A stretch of 64,000 nucleotides of DNA from Phaeosaccion multiseriatum (Eukaryota; Ochrophyta, other classes), in NCBI GenBank assembly GCA_965112735.1, contig OZ218952.1:2728001-2792000 (forward strand), written 5' to 3'. Every line of letters begins with the position of its first letter. Positions within the stretch are counted from its first letter, which is position 1. Of this stretch, positions 13,455-25,700 are shown piece after piece. The translations under genes and the position numbers were made by a program. The notes beneath the pieces were generated by a model. It was not told where the DNA came from. It ran no database searches and saw only the letters and a program-made list of their open reading frames with translations.

Positions 13455-14378
13455 TCACTTTTGGACAGTTTGTGGCATCTTCTTCACAGCGCTGAGATCG
13501 TAAGTGAACTTGTAGGGCACCTTCTTGTTTTGGAGGGCTCGGACGGCCCAGAGAGGAGAGGAGTAGCCGTCATGCTGGGCAGAGCGTGACGTAACGAGAT
13601 GCAGCACGGGGCGGAGAGAAGCAGTGCAGCAGAAGTAAGGAAGGAAGCAAGGGGGATTGCGCTCATGTCGTGAAGTACTGTTGAAAGTTATGTGCTGGCT
13701 CTCTTGTCTGTCACTGACAAGCGCCTCACTCACTGACCTGTTCGGCAGGGAAGCCCTCTCCAATGCGGATGGGCTCGTCTGCCCCCTCCAGCCAGGCGTA
13801 GGCCTTGTCCCCGTCTGGGCCGGAAAACTCCACCTTGACTACCTTGTTCGAGTCCAGCTCCTTCAGGAAGTCTCCCCATGGGATCGATTTCTCATCCAAC
13901 GGAGCCGCAGCGCCGTCGTACTTGAGGCCACGGAATCCGCCACAGCCGAAGCCCATGCCTGTGAGGGAAGATGGGCGGCGGCAAGAGGCTTAGGGAAGGG
14001 GAAGGAACTCTTCCTCTCTCGTCTGCCTGCGGGCAGGCCGGACTGGCTGTCTCCGTCTCTCCTTCGGCTCGCTTGTCATCCCGTAAGTACTACATACGAA
14101 GGGGAGGGGGGGATTGAATCCTCGCTGGACTTACAGATGGAGTCGTAGGGGTTCGCCACGGCAGGGGGTGGAGAAAACGTGCCGAAGGGAAGCAGGAAGC
14201 TGACGCCCAATGCGACTGGCACGGCAGCCTTCTTGACTTGTGTCACAAGGTCCTCAACATGATTTGAGGCCTTCATTGTTGTCAACCCTCTGCCAGCTCT
14301 TGAGACGGGTGCAATGAACGCATTCACCGAGGCCAGCAAGGAGAGCAGGAGAACAGGAAGCACATCTTTGAAAGCCAT
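13455..14378 (-). CDS. Plastid-targeted protein resembling the FtsH N-terminal domain
   Basis: Exons 14378-14135, 13958-13738 and 13574-13455 join in phase to 194 residues. The start is a textbook bipartite plastid presequence: MAFKDVLPVLLLSLLASVNAF, with Phe21 after the predicted signal cleavage and then IAPVSRAGRG. A second hydrophobic stretch (VPVALGVSFLLPFG) ending in AVA could be a thylakoid-transfer signal or membrane anchor. The mature part (IPWGDFLKELDSNKVVKVEF, then PIRIGEGFP, SPLWAVRALQNKKVPY) resembles the small extracellular/lumenal domain at the N-terminus of FtsH proteases, but there is no AAA or protease domain and the gene ends there. The function is unknown; that it relates to FtsH is inference from pattern alone. 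Confidence 0.75.
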
Positions 14379-14583
14379 ATTAGTATTTGCTCCGTTTGAA
14401 GAGAGAGGGAGAGGAAGGGAAAGGGAAAGGGGAATGTGGAAACGAAAGCGGCAAAAAGCAACAATTATCGAGCTCGATATACCAAATCGATGACATCGAA
14501 AACAGTTTCAAGAAATTGAGAGAAAAAAAAAGAAACAGCGACAAAAGGCAAGGAGAGTTTGGAGAGGGAGCGACACCAGCGAT

Positions 14584-17500
14584 ATGCCAGCTGGTGGATC
14601 CCCCAAAGGGTCCAAGTCGAGGGAGAAGGTCACCAGAGGAGTGCGAAAGTCGCTCAGCCTGAGGAGAGGCTCGGTGACCCCCTTGCCAGACTTGGCAGTG
14701 GAGGCGGCATTGCAGGCGGCAGCAGCGGCAGGAGATGGCGACTCACCAGGAGAAGGGACGGGAGGAGGGAAGGGGGAGAAATTGTTCGACCCTCCCACTC
14801 CTGCGCGCCTACAGCGAGAGCAGGTTTTTAGGGGGGGCTTCGAGGGGGAGGGCGTCGCCATGGGCATCATTATCGAAATGATCTCGGTGGCGGGGGAGCG
14901 CTGCGAGTGGGCCAGGTTCATTGAGAGTCTCGCACCCAGGTGGGCTGGGCTTGTGGCGACGGAGGATGTGCTCCTGGTCCTAGACATGGTGGCTCCCTTT
15001 ATCAGCGCCGACCCAGGCGATGCTGGCCTTGACGGGCTGCGAAGAGAGCAAGAAGAGGAGCCGACCTGCCCACCCATCGACCGGGATGCCCGCTTTCGCC
15101 TGATGACAAAGGATCGACCTGGATTTGGTTATGGCATTCTTCCCTCTGTGAGAGGGCCGCCTGGCCCCGGAGGAGAGCTGGTTCGGATGAGAAGCACGGG
15201 GGACATGTCGGGTCGGTCTGGACGCTCGGGACGCTCGCTCAAGAGAGAGCTTGGCTACATGCATCCGCCAAACTCACTTACTGACCACCGCAAGGTGAGC
15301 AAGCGGAGGGCTCTGCCTGGCTTGGCTTCATTTCTTTGCCGTGGTGGGAGCGTCGGCAGTCTGTTGAAAGTCCTCTGCATCGACCTTCTGCAGCATAGTC
15401 TTGTGCCTTCTTCCTCCCTGCTTACATACACTTTTTGCAAGTTAGTACGTGCCCGGATCCTCTTTCGCCCTTACCACATTCACCCCTACTCCTGTACCAC
15501 AGACCCTCATCCACCCGTGCCACCGCTCCACCCATCCTCCCCCTTCCTGCCCAACAGGTTGAAAAGCTGTTCCAGAGAGCGCTGCGGCAGTCAAAGCACG
15601 GCGAGAACGCCACCACTCTCACCATGGTAGAGCTGTGCACCTTCCTCAGCTACCACGGTCACGGCAGACTCGCAGACCCCAACCGACTCAGGGATCAGTT
15701 CGCGAGGATGGGCATGACGGGCAACACGGTGGTGGGGTTGGTTGAGTTTCACAAATGGCTGGAGTTTCTAGTGCGGCAGTACCCCAATATGGAGTTCAAT
15801 GCCTTCCCCTTGCCCCCAGAGATAGTGGATCCGGTCCTGCTTGCAGACAGTCGGTGAGTGAGGGATGATGGAGTGAGGGACGTGAAGGACAGAGTGGGTG
15901 AGTGGGTGGGTGAGGGAGTGATTGAATGAAGTGTGTGCGACGGGTCGTTGAGAAGTGAATGTTGTCTCCTCTCAGTCACCTTTTCCCTTTGCTTTTGCTG
16001 TAAGGGTAAGAGAGAGAGAGAGAGAGTGAAAGAAGCCTCGTGAGCAGTGCAGAGAGCAGGGCAAACCCCCAAGACCTTCCTCTCCTGCCTGTAGAGCAAA
16101 CACCACGACCTTCCTATCATGCCTGTAAACCAAACGGACTGAGACGTGCCCTCCCCCCCCCCCGCCCTGCGCACTCCTATTTGATCCGTATTTTACCCAC
16201 CCCAACCCACCCCACCCCACCCCAACCCAACCCAACCCAACCCAACCCAACCCAACCCAACCCGACCCGACCCAACCCAACCCAACTCAACCCAACTCAA
16301 CCCAATCCAATCCAATCCAACCCAACTCAACCCAACCCAATCCAATCCAATCCAACCCAACTCAACCCAACCCAATCCAATCCAATCCAACCCAACTCAA
16401 CCCAATCCAATCCAATCCAACCCAACCCAACCCAACCCAATCCAATCCAACCCAATCCAATCCAACCCAACTCAACCCAATCCAATCCAACTCAACCCAA
16501 CCCAATCCAATCCAATCCAACCCAATCCAATCCAACCCAATCCAATCCAACCCACCCAAAGGCAATTGACGGACATTCTCCGTGAAGCGGGCTCGAAGCG
16601 GGGCGGCGGAGGGGGAAAGTTCGGTGGCACTCTCCGAGGGCGGCTCACGAGGGCTCTTCAGTCTTCGGCAGCCCTACACGGACGAGCAGGGGTGGGGGGG
16701 GGCAGGTACGGTTCGGGCCCAGTGGCGGCAGACCAGGGAGGGGAGCAGGAGATAGAAGGGCTAGCGGCAGGGGAGCAGCAAGAGGAGGACGGCAAGGCTG
16801 GCGGGGTAGGGGGAGGAGGAGGGGGAGGGGGAGGAGGAGGGGGCAGTAGTGGTGTCAAGGTGAATCCCGTGGTGCTAGTGAAGGACGAGGAGCAAGCGAC
16901 TGACGGAGGAGAAGAAGGAGCCGAGGGGGGAGGAGGAGGAGGAGGAGGAGGAGGAGGAGGAGGAGGAGTCACCACCTCGCCCGGAAGGGGAGGGGCACGC
17001 CCCAAAACAGCTTTAGGTACCAGAGGGGAGGCTGCTGCTGGTGGTGGTGGTGGTGGTGCGGGGGGGAGTCGCCAGCGACCTATCTCGGCCGCCCCATCGG
17101 CAGGCGTATGGGCGGGGACGGGGGGAGGCCCGAAGAAGAGAGGGCAGTTCCTCACGCCGGACCCTACTGTGCAGGTGAGTGAGGAGGAAGAGAGACAAGA
17201 GGGTGAAAGGGGGGGAGGTAGACAGAGGAGGAAGAGAGGGGGGCGAAACAGGGAGGGGTTTAGGGGGAAGTGTGGAGTCCTGGGGGGCAAGTTAGCAGGA
17301 ACATAGGTCAAGCGAGTCACTTTTGGCTGGCGAACCAGTGAAATGATTGTGTGTGTGTGTGTGTGTGTGTGTGGGGGGGGGGGGGGGGTGCACACGCAGG
17401 ACCGACGTTTCACACCTGGGCTAGGCGAGGCAGTTACCTCTCTCTCTATCTGTGCGCTCCCTCCAAGGACGCCTCATGTCTTCCTCCTCCTCCCCCCTAC

Positions 17501-18599
17501 TCCCTCTGCCGGTCCCCACTGACTTGCTGACTCTCGTCCCTCCCCTGCTTCACCCCCCGCCTACCCACATCACTCACACTCCGTCTCCTTGTTATGTGCC
17601 ACTTATACCCCTACGATACCACGGTTTCAGAAACCCCTGTTGGAGCAAGCTCTGTTGAACATCAAGCCCGGTGTAACCGTGGTGGAGGTGCCTTACGGCG
17701 GGGGGGGCGTGGAGCGGCGAAAGGCCACCCCCGCTTCTTTCGAGACCCCGGGGAGGATGCACGTCTGCACGTATCGAGCGCTGTCGGCAGGGAGGAACCC
17801 CCCAGGAGCCAGTACCAAGGGCGTGGATGACGCCCACGTGCAGCCGCAGCAGCAGCAGCAGCAGCAAGAGGGTAGCAGCATGAGCTTCTTGGAAGAGAGC
17901 GGAGGAGGAGGGGGGGGACTAAACGGGAGTACTCTAAGTGGCGGTGGTGGTGGTGGTGGAGGAGGAGGATTGGGGGGAGGAGGGAAGTCTACAGTGAGAC
18001 CGGCGACAGCAATAGGCGTGCGAACCATGCTGCTGGCGGCGGCATCGGCGAGGGACTTACTGGGCTCGGTAGATGCCAAGATGGTCGGTGCGATTCCCAT
18101 GCCAGCTAGTGGTACGGCAGCAGCAGCAGCAGGAGCAGCAGCAGCAGCAGCAGTTGGTGATACAGATGGGGCTCCTCCTCATCTCGATGGCGGTGCTGAA
18201 GGTCCTGCTGACTCCTCCCCGGATTCTGACTTCCTGGGGGAGGAGGTGTCAGGACTGATAGGGCTGGGCAGCGGATCCGTCGCACCCGCACCTCCAAGAG
18301 CGGTGAGTGCTGCTGCTGCTCGCGAGGCTGCTGGAAGTGGTGCTGGTGGTAGTAATGGGGGTGGGGGTGGATCGTCGTGGTCTGCGTCGCACTTGCCCGT
18401 GGCCAAGCAACGGATACGGAGGCCCATGTCAGCGCAAGTAGGTCGAGGTGCGACAGCAACAGCAGCAATACAGCAGGGCATGAGGGGCAAGGCTATGATC
18501 AGCAAGATGGGTGGTGGTATGGTCAGCAAGGCGGGCGGCGGGGACAGGGATGCCCTGCTAGCTCACGGGCACACCGAGCGGGGCTGGGCAGGCGCATGA
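14584..18599 (+). CDS. Low-complexity protein with helical EF-hand-like core and RPxSA motifs
   Basis: Exons 14584-15294, 15558-15853, 16562-17174 and 17631-18599 keep phase and give 862 residues. Exon 1 (residues 1-237) is moderately conserved-looking (VAMGIIIEMISVAGERCEWARFIE). Exon 2 is a compact helical segment (VEKLFQRALRQ, TMVELCTFLSYHGHG, LRDQFARMGM, LVEFHKWLEFLVRQYP) that resembles a degenerate EF-hand pair with no clear calcium loop. Exons 3 and 4 are Gly/Ala/Gln low complexity, with a recurring RP-x-S/T-A motif (RPKTALG, RPISAAPS, RPATAIG, RPMSAQVG). From general knowledge, such motifs are common in microtubule- or cilium-associated protist proteins. I cannot name the family. Confidence 0.65.
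16198..16556 (+). repeat. CCCAA/TCCAA/CTCAA pentamer array in an intron
   Basis: About 360 bp of five-base units built from CCCAA, TCCAA and CTCAA, with a higher-order rhythm (CCCAA followed by two or three TCCAA). It ends just before the acceptor AG at 16560-16561 of the RPxSA gene. It is not the telomeric CCCTAA. Confidence 0.9.
18151..18165 (+). repeat. Dispersed CAG-TTGGTGATA-CAG element, copy 3
   Basis: Exact 15-mer at the end of a (CAG)n run inside the last exon of the RPxSA gene. It encodes VGDT directly after poly-Ala. Confidence 0.85.
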
Positions 18600-18664
18600 G
18601 GTGGAGAGGGGAGAGGTGAGAGGAGAGGAGGGTCTGACTTTGCTCAGAGAGTTCGCGATGAGTC

Positions 18665-18703
<39 letters not shown>

Positions 18704-18704
18704 T
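18665..18704 (+). repeat. (GCGT)n microsatellite
   Basis: Ten or so GCGT units just downstream of the RPxSA gene. Confidence 0.85.
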
Positions 18705-18935
18705 CGATGGCGGCCCATTCTATGCGTCGCAGCGGTTTCGCCTGGATCTTCAACTCACTCGGATGATTCTCTGCCGTGCCTGCCCTCCTGTTTGCCTACC
18801 CCGTATGCCTGCCCTGAAGTCTGTAAGGAGTAGACATACAAGTAACTCAAAGGAAACGAGGACGGCAAGCAAACCATTGACTTCACTCTTGCACGTATGG
18901 GTAGAGGAGAGACAGGAGAGCGAGCGAGTTGGTCG

Positions 18936-19247
<312 letters not shown>

Positions 19248-19459
19248 GCGCTTTGTGTTTCGTCTTCCACACCTCGGGCCGCTGCAAGGCCGTCTCAAGG
19301 AGATGCTTTTTTATGACAAGGACTTTATTTTCGCCCAAAGTCCTGATCGAGTCGATACCTACCTACACTGATGGTGCTTGCTGCACTCACAGCATCCCCA
19401 TACCTCCCCACCTCTCTGCCGTACTACCAACTCTTCTATCTATTCCGTGTCCCTCCGGC

Positions 19460-20148
19460 TCACACACTGCTGTCCATGGCAGCCAGCGCGAGCCCGAAGG
19501 CTTGAAGGGGGCTGAGGGGCCAGCAAAAGTCCAGCGCGAAAGAGTTCTCTCCATTCTTCCCGAAGAGAAGCACCGCTGGTCCCTCGCCTCCCTTCCTCCC
19601 GTAGGATGAGCGGCCCCCGTTGTCATTCTCGTCGCTGTCGTCATAGTTGTTGTTGTTGCTGCTGCTTCGCTTTCTCCTCCTCCTGCTGCTACTGCTGCTA
19701 CTGCTGCTGCTGATGATGCTGGCACCGCCCCCGCTCGGTGTGTCTCGCCCCTCCAGGATGAAGTTCTTGATGCTTGCCTTAGTCGCTCTGCCGTGAAAGT
19801 CAATGGCGTAGCCTCGCATCTAAACAAGCACACATACCATGAGTCCAAGCGGGATACAGCCAGGATACAACCGTTTCGAGAGAAAGGAAAGCAAGGATGA
19901 ATTAGCGATGCAATGACTTGTTTAATGCCCCCCCTCCTCCCCCTCCCGCAGAGCTCTTTGAAGGCGCTCACTTACTTTCTCATCATAGTAGGGCCGTCTA
20001 CACGCCAACCTCGTCATTCGGTTGCTTGCCCGCTCCTCGCGCATCTTGGTTGTGAGCTGTTCCTCCCTCCTAGTGTTCTCCCAACCGACCCTGCCTCTTC
20101 TGTTGCCGGTGCTGCTCGGGCGACCGTCTCGCCTCCCTCCGCGAGTAG

Positions 20149-20247
<99 letters not shown>

Positions 20248-21446
20248 CGTTGTCGTTGTCGCTGTCGTTGTCACTGTCTCTGTCGTTGTGTTTGTCTCCT
20301 TCTAGCACGAGGGGGATGCCCACCTGCACGCTCCGCGGGCCCTCGTCCTCCTCGCCCCCCGGGGCCATGAGGATACTGCCCCACCACACGGAGGCAGCGG
20401 CAGCGACAGCGACAGAGGCAGAGGCAAAGGCAGAGGCAGAGGCAGAGGCAGAGGCAGAGGCAGAGGCAGAGGCGATATCCAGAGGCAGAGGCAGAGGCAG
20501 AGGCAGAGGCAGAGGCAGAGGCAGAGGCAAGAAGATCACAAGGTCAGGGGAGAGCTCCGACGACGAGAAGGAGTGGAGCAGCCCGCTGGTAGCCCGCTGA
20601 GCAAAGCAACGAAAGGGTAAAGGACGACTAATTGCTTGTACAAAGCTCACCCGCAGAGCTCATTCCTTCTGTGCTTGGCCGCCTTGCCCAAGTGCCTGTG
20701 CTTGGGGGTCCTAGCGGGACTGTCGCCGTCATCGAACAGCACGTACTCGCCCCCGCTGTTGTTCTGTGGTGGGGAGGGAAGGAGAGCGACGAGAGAGACC
20801 GGAGAAGCAGACAGACCAAGCGGGAGACCCGCGGTGATTAGCATTGCCCTTGTCTCCTGTCAGTCACGCTGCTGTTTCTCTGCTTTGCGGACGAAGGGGG
20901 CTGTACTCTTCAACCCCTCATGCGCAAGCCAGCCCCTCTCCCCCTTATTGAGTGTAGACTTCAAACAGTACTAGTGGGTAGGTAGGTAGGTAGGTATAAA
21001 AGCACCTCCACAACCCACGACTCTTCCCACACCTCTCCCCACCCTCTCACCGTCGCTCTAAGCTTGCCCACGTAATACTCGGACTCCTTGTGTACTTGCC
21101 CCACGGAGCTCAGCGAAATGCGAAACAGAGCAGTCCGCGTCAAGGTTTGGCGCTGAGCCGTCATGATGAACTGCCCGCAGCTGCCACTGCTGCCGCGCCT
21201 GGTCGGACTCCTACTGCTGCTGCTACTGCTGCTGCTGCTGCTGCCACCGCGCCTGACCGGGCTTCTGCTGCTACTGTCTGCGGCATCTGTTGTGTCTGCA
21301 TCGCTGCTGAGGTCTAGGCAGAGGCTGTAAGTGGGGTTGGCGAGGGCTGAGCGCCAGCCCGCTCCACCCATCAGCATGTCTTCTCTGCGGTGACGAATGA
21401 CCCTGTGGGACGGAGAGGAGAGGAGAGGTTCAGGGATGAGAGGCCG

Positions 21447-21481
<35 letters not shown>

Positions 21482-21666
21482 CAGCAGCAGCAGAAGTTGG
21501 TGATACAGCAGCAGAGGACAAGGTGTAAGGGGGGCTGGTGGCAAGGTGGGAAATGACGAAAAGAACGCTTGCGAATGAGGAGCGGAGCGGTCTGGAGAGA
21601 GAGGGAGAGGGGGGGGCAGTGAACCACACGGACGCTCATACAAACGCAGGAAGGGAGGGGGGGAGG

Positions 21667-21712
<46 letters not shown>

Positions 21713-22762
21713 CTAGATTAAGAGAGCGAGCTGCTGACACACACGAGGAGCCTTTGACAACTGCCTCTGGACAAGTTGAAACTGACCTGCACCTAGCCGT
21801 GCGATACTTCCTTTCGAGCGGGGCATAGACAAAGTCCCGCATGGCATCCACATCGAGGCCGCTTAAGTCAATGGCGGGCCCTGCTTGGAAGAAGGACGAA
21901 CGGCGGCTTTGACGGCTGTGGGAGGAGGAGGAGGAGGAGGGAGGGGGAGGGGAGCGAGCTGCGGGAGGTGTGGTGGCCTTTGGGGCCTCAGTGTGGTTGT
22001 CTTGGTCGTACTCGTGCCACACGTCGATGGGTGGCGGCTTCGACCTCTGCTTTCTCTCGTGCTGAAGAGGGACAGAGGGGGTGAAGCGCAGGGTGGGGGG
22101 GGGGGGCGGGGGAGGCGTATGAGATGGACAATCATATCAACCCTTGGAGGGAAGAGTGAGAAGGGAAAGACAATGAGGAGAGGGCTCCGGTTCTGTAACG
22201 GTTCCGTAACGCACGCACGGGTAAGGGTGCACAGGCACCTCACCTCAAGCCGCCATTCCCTCTCCAGCTCCTCCTGCCTGGTCTGCTCCTCCCTCCATCT
22301 CTCCCACGCCCCTGCCGCCTGCCGTTCCTCCTCCTCCCTCCTCGCCTTCTCCTCCTCCTGCGCCTGCCTCAGTGCCACCGCGTGCGCCTCCCGCACCCTC
22401 GCAGCCTTTGCTGCCGCTTCCGCCGCCGCAGCATCCACCGCATCGCAGGCCGACTGCTCCGCCTCCTTTCTCTCTGTCTCCATCCTCCACCGCCACTCCT
22501 CGCGCTGGGCCCGTCGGCTGGCGAGCGCAATCTCGTCCTGCGTCTGCTGCCATCTCTTCCACTTGATGATGCGCCAGCAGCGCTGTATAGCCCTTGCACT
22601 ACCATCCTCGAGGCACTCGCGCTGGGCAGTGACTTGCTGTAAGGTGTGCGCGTCGCGGAAGAGGAGCTGCTTCATACCGATTACACTCCTGCCGCCGCAC
22701 CCGGACATCACCCTGATGAGTTGTGAGGAAATTTGTGTATGTTTGTGTGTGTGTGTGTGTGA

Positions 22763-22795
<33 letters not shown>

Positions 22796-25700
22796 TGAGA
22801 CCGAGGGGTTGCCAGAGTGTCGCAGCTGAAGGCGGTGGTGGAAGCGAGGAGAGGGTAGGAGAGAGGGTAGGGAGGGGGGATGAAGGAAGTTTGGGCAATG
22901 CTCCTCCACTTCAGACCGCGATACACCCCCCTGCTTCCCTCCATCACTCAACACTGACTCCCTCAATCTCCCTCTCCGCCGCAGCTCACCAGGCCACGGT
23001 GTCCGGAAGCTTCGCATATCCTCTGAAGAAGTCCCTCTTGGCCAACCGATACGCGGGGGGGAAGGCCATGTGCCACACCTATGCAAGCCGCACAGCAGGA
23101 GCACCGAGCGCAAGTTGTGACGATTGGGACAAAGGCAGCACATGGAAAGCCCGCCAAAAGCACAGCGATTAGTCTCCAGGGCTGAAGTATCAGCCCATCC
23201 ATCCATCCATCCAGCCATCCACTCATCCATCCATTCACCCATCCATCCATCCATCCATTCACCCATCCATCCATCCATCCATCCATCCATCCATCCATCC
23301 ATTTATCCATCCATTCATCCATCCACCCATCCATCCATCCATCCATCCATCCATCCATCCATCCATCCATCCATCCATCCATCCATCCATCCATCCATCC
23401 ATCCATCCATCCATCCATCCATCCATCCATCCATCCATCCATCCATCCATCCATCCATCCATCCATCCATCCATCCACCCATCCATCCATCCATCCATCC
23501 ATCCATCCACTTCCATCCACCCATCCATCCATCCATCCATCCATCCATCCATCCACTGCCATCCATCCATCCATCCACTGCCATCCATCCATCCATCCAT
23601 CCACTGCCATCCATCCATCCATCCACTGCCATCCATCCATCCATCCATCCATACATCCACTACCATCCATCCATCCATCCATCCATCCACTGCCATCCAT
23701 CCACTGCCATCCATCCATCCGTCCATCCATCCACTGCCATCCATCAATCTATCGTGCCTACCTCTGCGGCAGCGAGCACGCCCGCAACTTTCAGTTGGTG
23801 TACAACTGCGAAGCCGTCCATCGAAGGGGAGGCCGCCTGCCCGCTCCCGCTCCCTGCTAAGCCCATGCACCCAAAGACAGATGGATGGATAGAGAGCCCA
23901 CGATAGGAGGGAGGGTGTACAGAGGAGAAGGTGGGGGTGGACACCCAAGGATAGATACGGTGGGGTGCGGGGTAAGGAGAGTGCCAAAGAAAATAGCGGC
24001 CTCTTTCTCTCTGTTTCCCCTCCCCCCCCCCCCCCTCTCACTCTCTCCCTCGCTCTGCTCTCTCTCTCTCCCTCTCCCTCTCTCTCACCGTTGGGCCGGA
24101 TGCACACAACGTGGCGCCTTCTGCTCTTGCCCATTCCTTCCAGGAGCCTTCCGAGGCTCTGCTCAAAACTCACTGAGTAAAGCCGCCCTCGCTCTCCCTC
24201 GCTCTCTTGTTCCTCGTCTCTGCCTCCCATCCTAACATGTGCCTTTGTGGGCCACACACACACACACACACGCAGGGAAATAGGAGGGGATCGGGCGGCG
24301 GATGTCGACACACACAGAGGGGAAGGGAGGGGCAAGCCAGCAAGCGTGGGTCAAGGCGTCGAAGCGCTGGCTGGACGTGATCTCGATGTGGCTGCCTATA
24401 GCTAGGCGGTACCAACTGCTTTTTCCCTCTCCTGCCTGCTTTTGGCGACCACGCTCTTCTCCATACCACCACCTAGCCCATGACACGATATGATGTGACC
24501 CGAGGTGTGACCCCAAGGGGTAACCCGAGGCGGTGTATGGCGTACCTGAGCCCCCCGGGGGCATACGGCGGGCGTGAGTGCGGCCAAGCGCGTGCAGGCT
24601 TGGTCGAGAAGGGCACGTACGTCCGTAGCGATCACGCCGCTGAGGTTGCTCCCGACCATTCCCTGTCGGGGGGGGTGTGGGGGGGGTGGAAGGCGATACC
24701 GCGTCAGAGCGATGCGATTTGAGGGGCGACAACGTGCATGCATGCGTGCATTCCGTTCTCCCATCCCAGCCAGTGTTCCTCCTCCACCTCCTCCTCCTCG
24801 CTCCCATCCCAGACAGTGTTCCTCCTCCACCTCCTCCTCCTCGCTCCCATCTCAGCTCTCGAATCGTTTGGCAAAGAGCTGTGGACAGACGACAGACTGC
24901 CCCTACGTGAAGGGATGTGGTGCACGCACGCGCACACCTACTCACCCACTGACTCACTCACTCATTCACTCACTCACTCACTCACTCACTCACTCACTCA
25001 CTCACTCACTCTCTCTCTCACTCACTCACTCACTCACTCACTCACTCACTCACTCACTCACTCACTCACTCACTCACTCACTCACTCACTCACTCACTCA
25101 CTCACTCACTCACTCACTCACTCACTCACTCACTCACTCACTCACTCACTCACTCACTCACTCACTCACTCACTCACTCACTCACTCACTCACTCACTCA
25201 CTCACTCACTCACCCACTCAGTCAGTCAGTCACCCACTCAGTCAGTCAGTCACTCACTCAGTCACTCAGTTAGTCACTCACTCACTCGCTCATGCACGCA
25301 CGCACGCACGCACGCACGCCCTCACTCACCGCTGCGGAATACGTCACCTTCCCAGAGAAGTGCTCCACAGCGAACTGTAACGCCTTCGAGGAGGAGGAGG
25401 AGGAGGAGGAGGAGGAGGAGGAGGAGGAGGAGGGGGCAGGCTGACCTCGAAGGCCATTCTCCACAAGCTGGGTCATGAAGCCGGCATCGCTCCCCTGCAA
25501 GGGAGGAGAGCACGGATGAGGGTGAAGAGTTGTGAGGCAGGGTAAGGTCAAGGCCAAGGCGGGAGAGGCAGGTAGACAGCTGTAACAGCAACCCAAGGTG
25601 TAAATCATTGGAACGGAAAAAACTTAAACTTGGGCAACAGGAATGCATCGAGTGAGTGATTGGGTGTGTGATTGATGGAAAGCAACATCGACATGAATAG

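Noticed and set aside
16198-16556. Interstitial telomere
   Set aside because: The units are CCCAA and TCCAA, not CCCTAA, and the array is confined to an intron.
23124-24335. Long frames of HPSI, GWMD and similar repeats on both strands
   Set aside because: Shadows of the (CCAT)n intron array; the real myosin exons lie on either side.
24574-25478. Long Thr-His-Ser-Leu repeat frames
   Set aside because: Shadows of the (CACT)n array.
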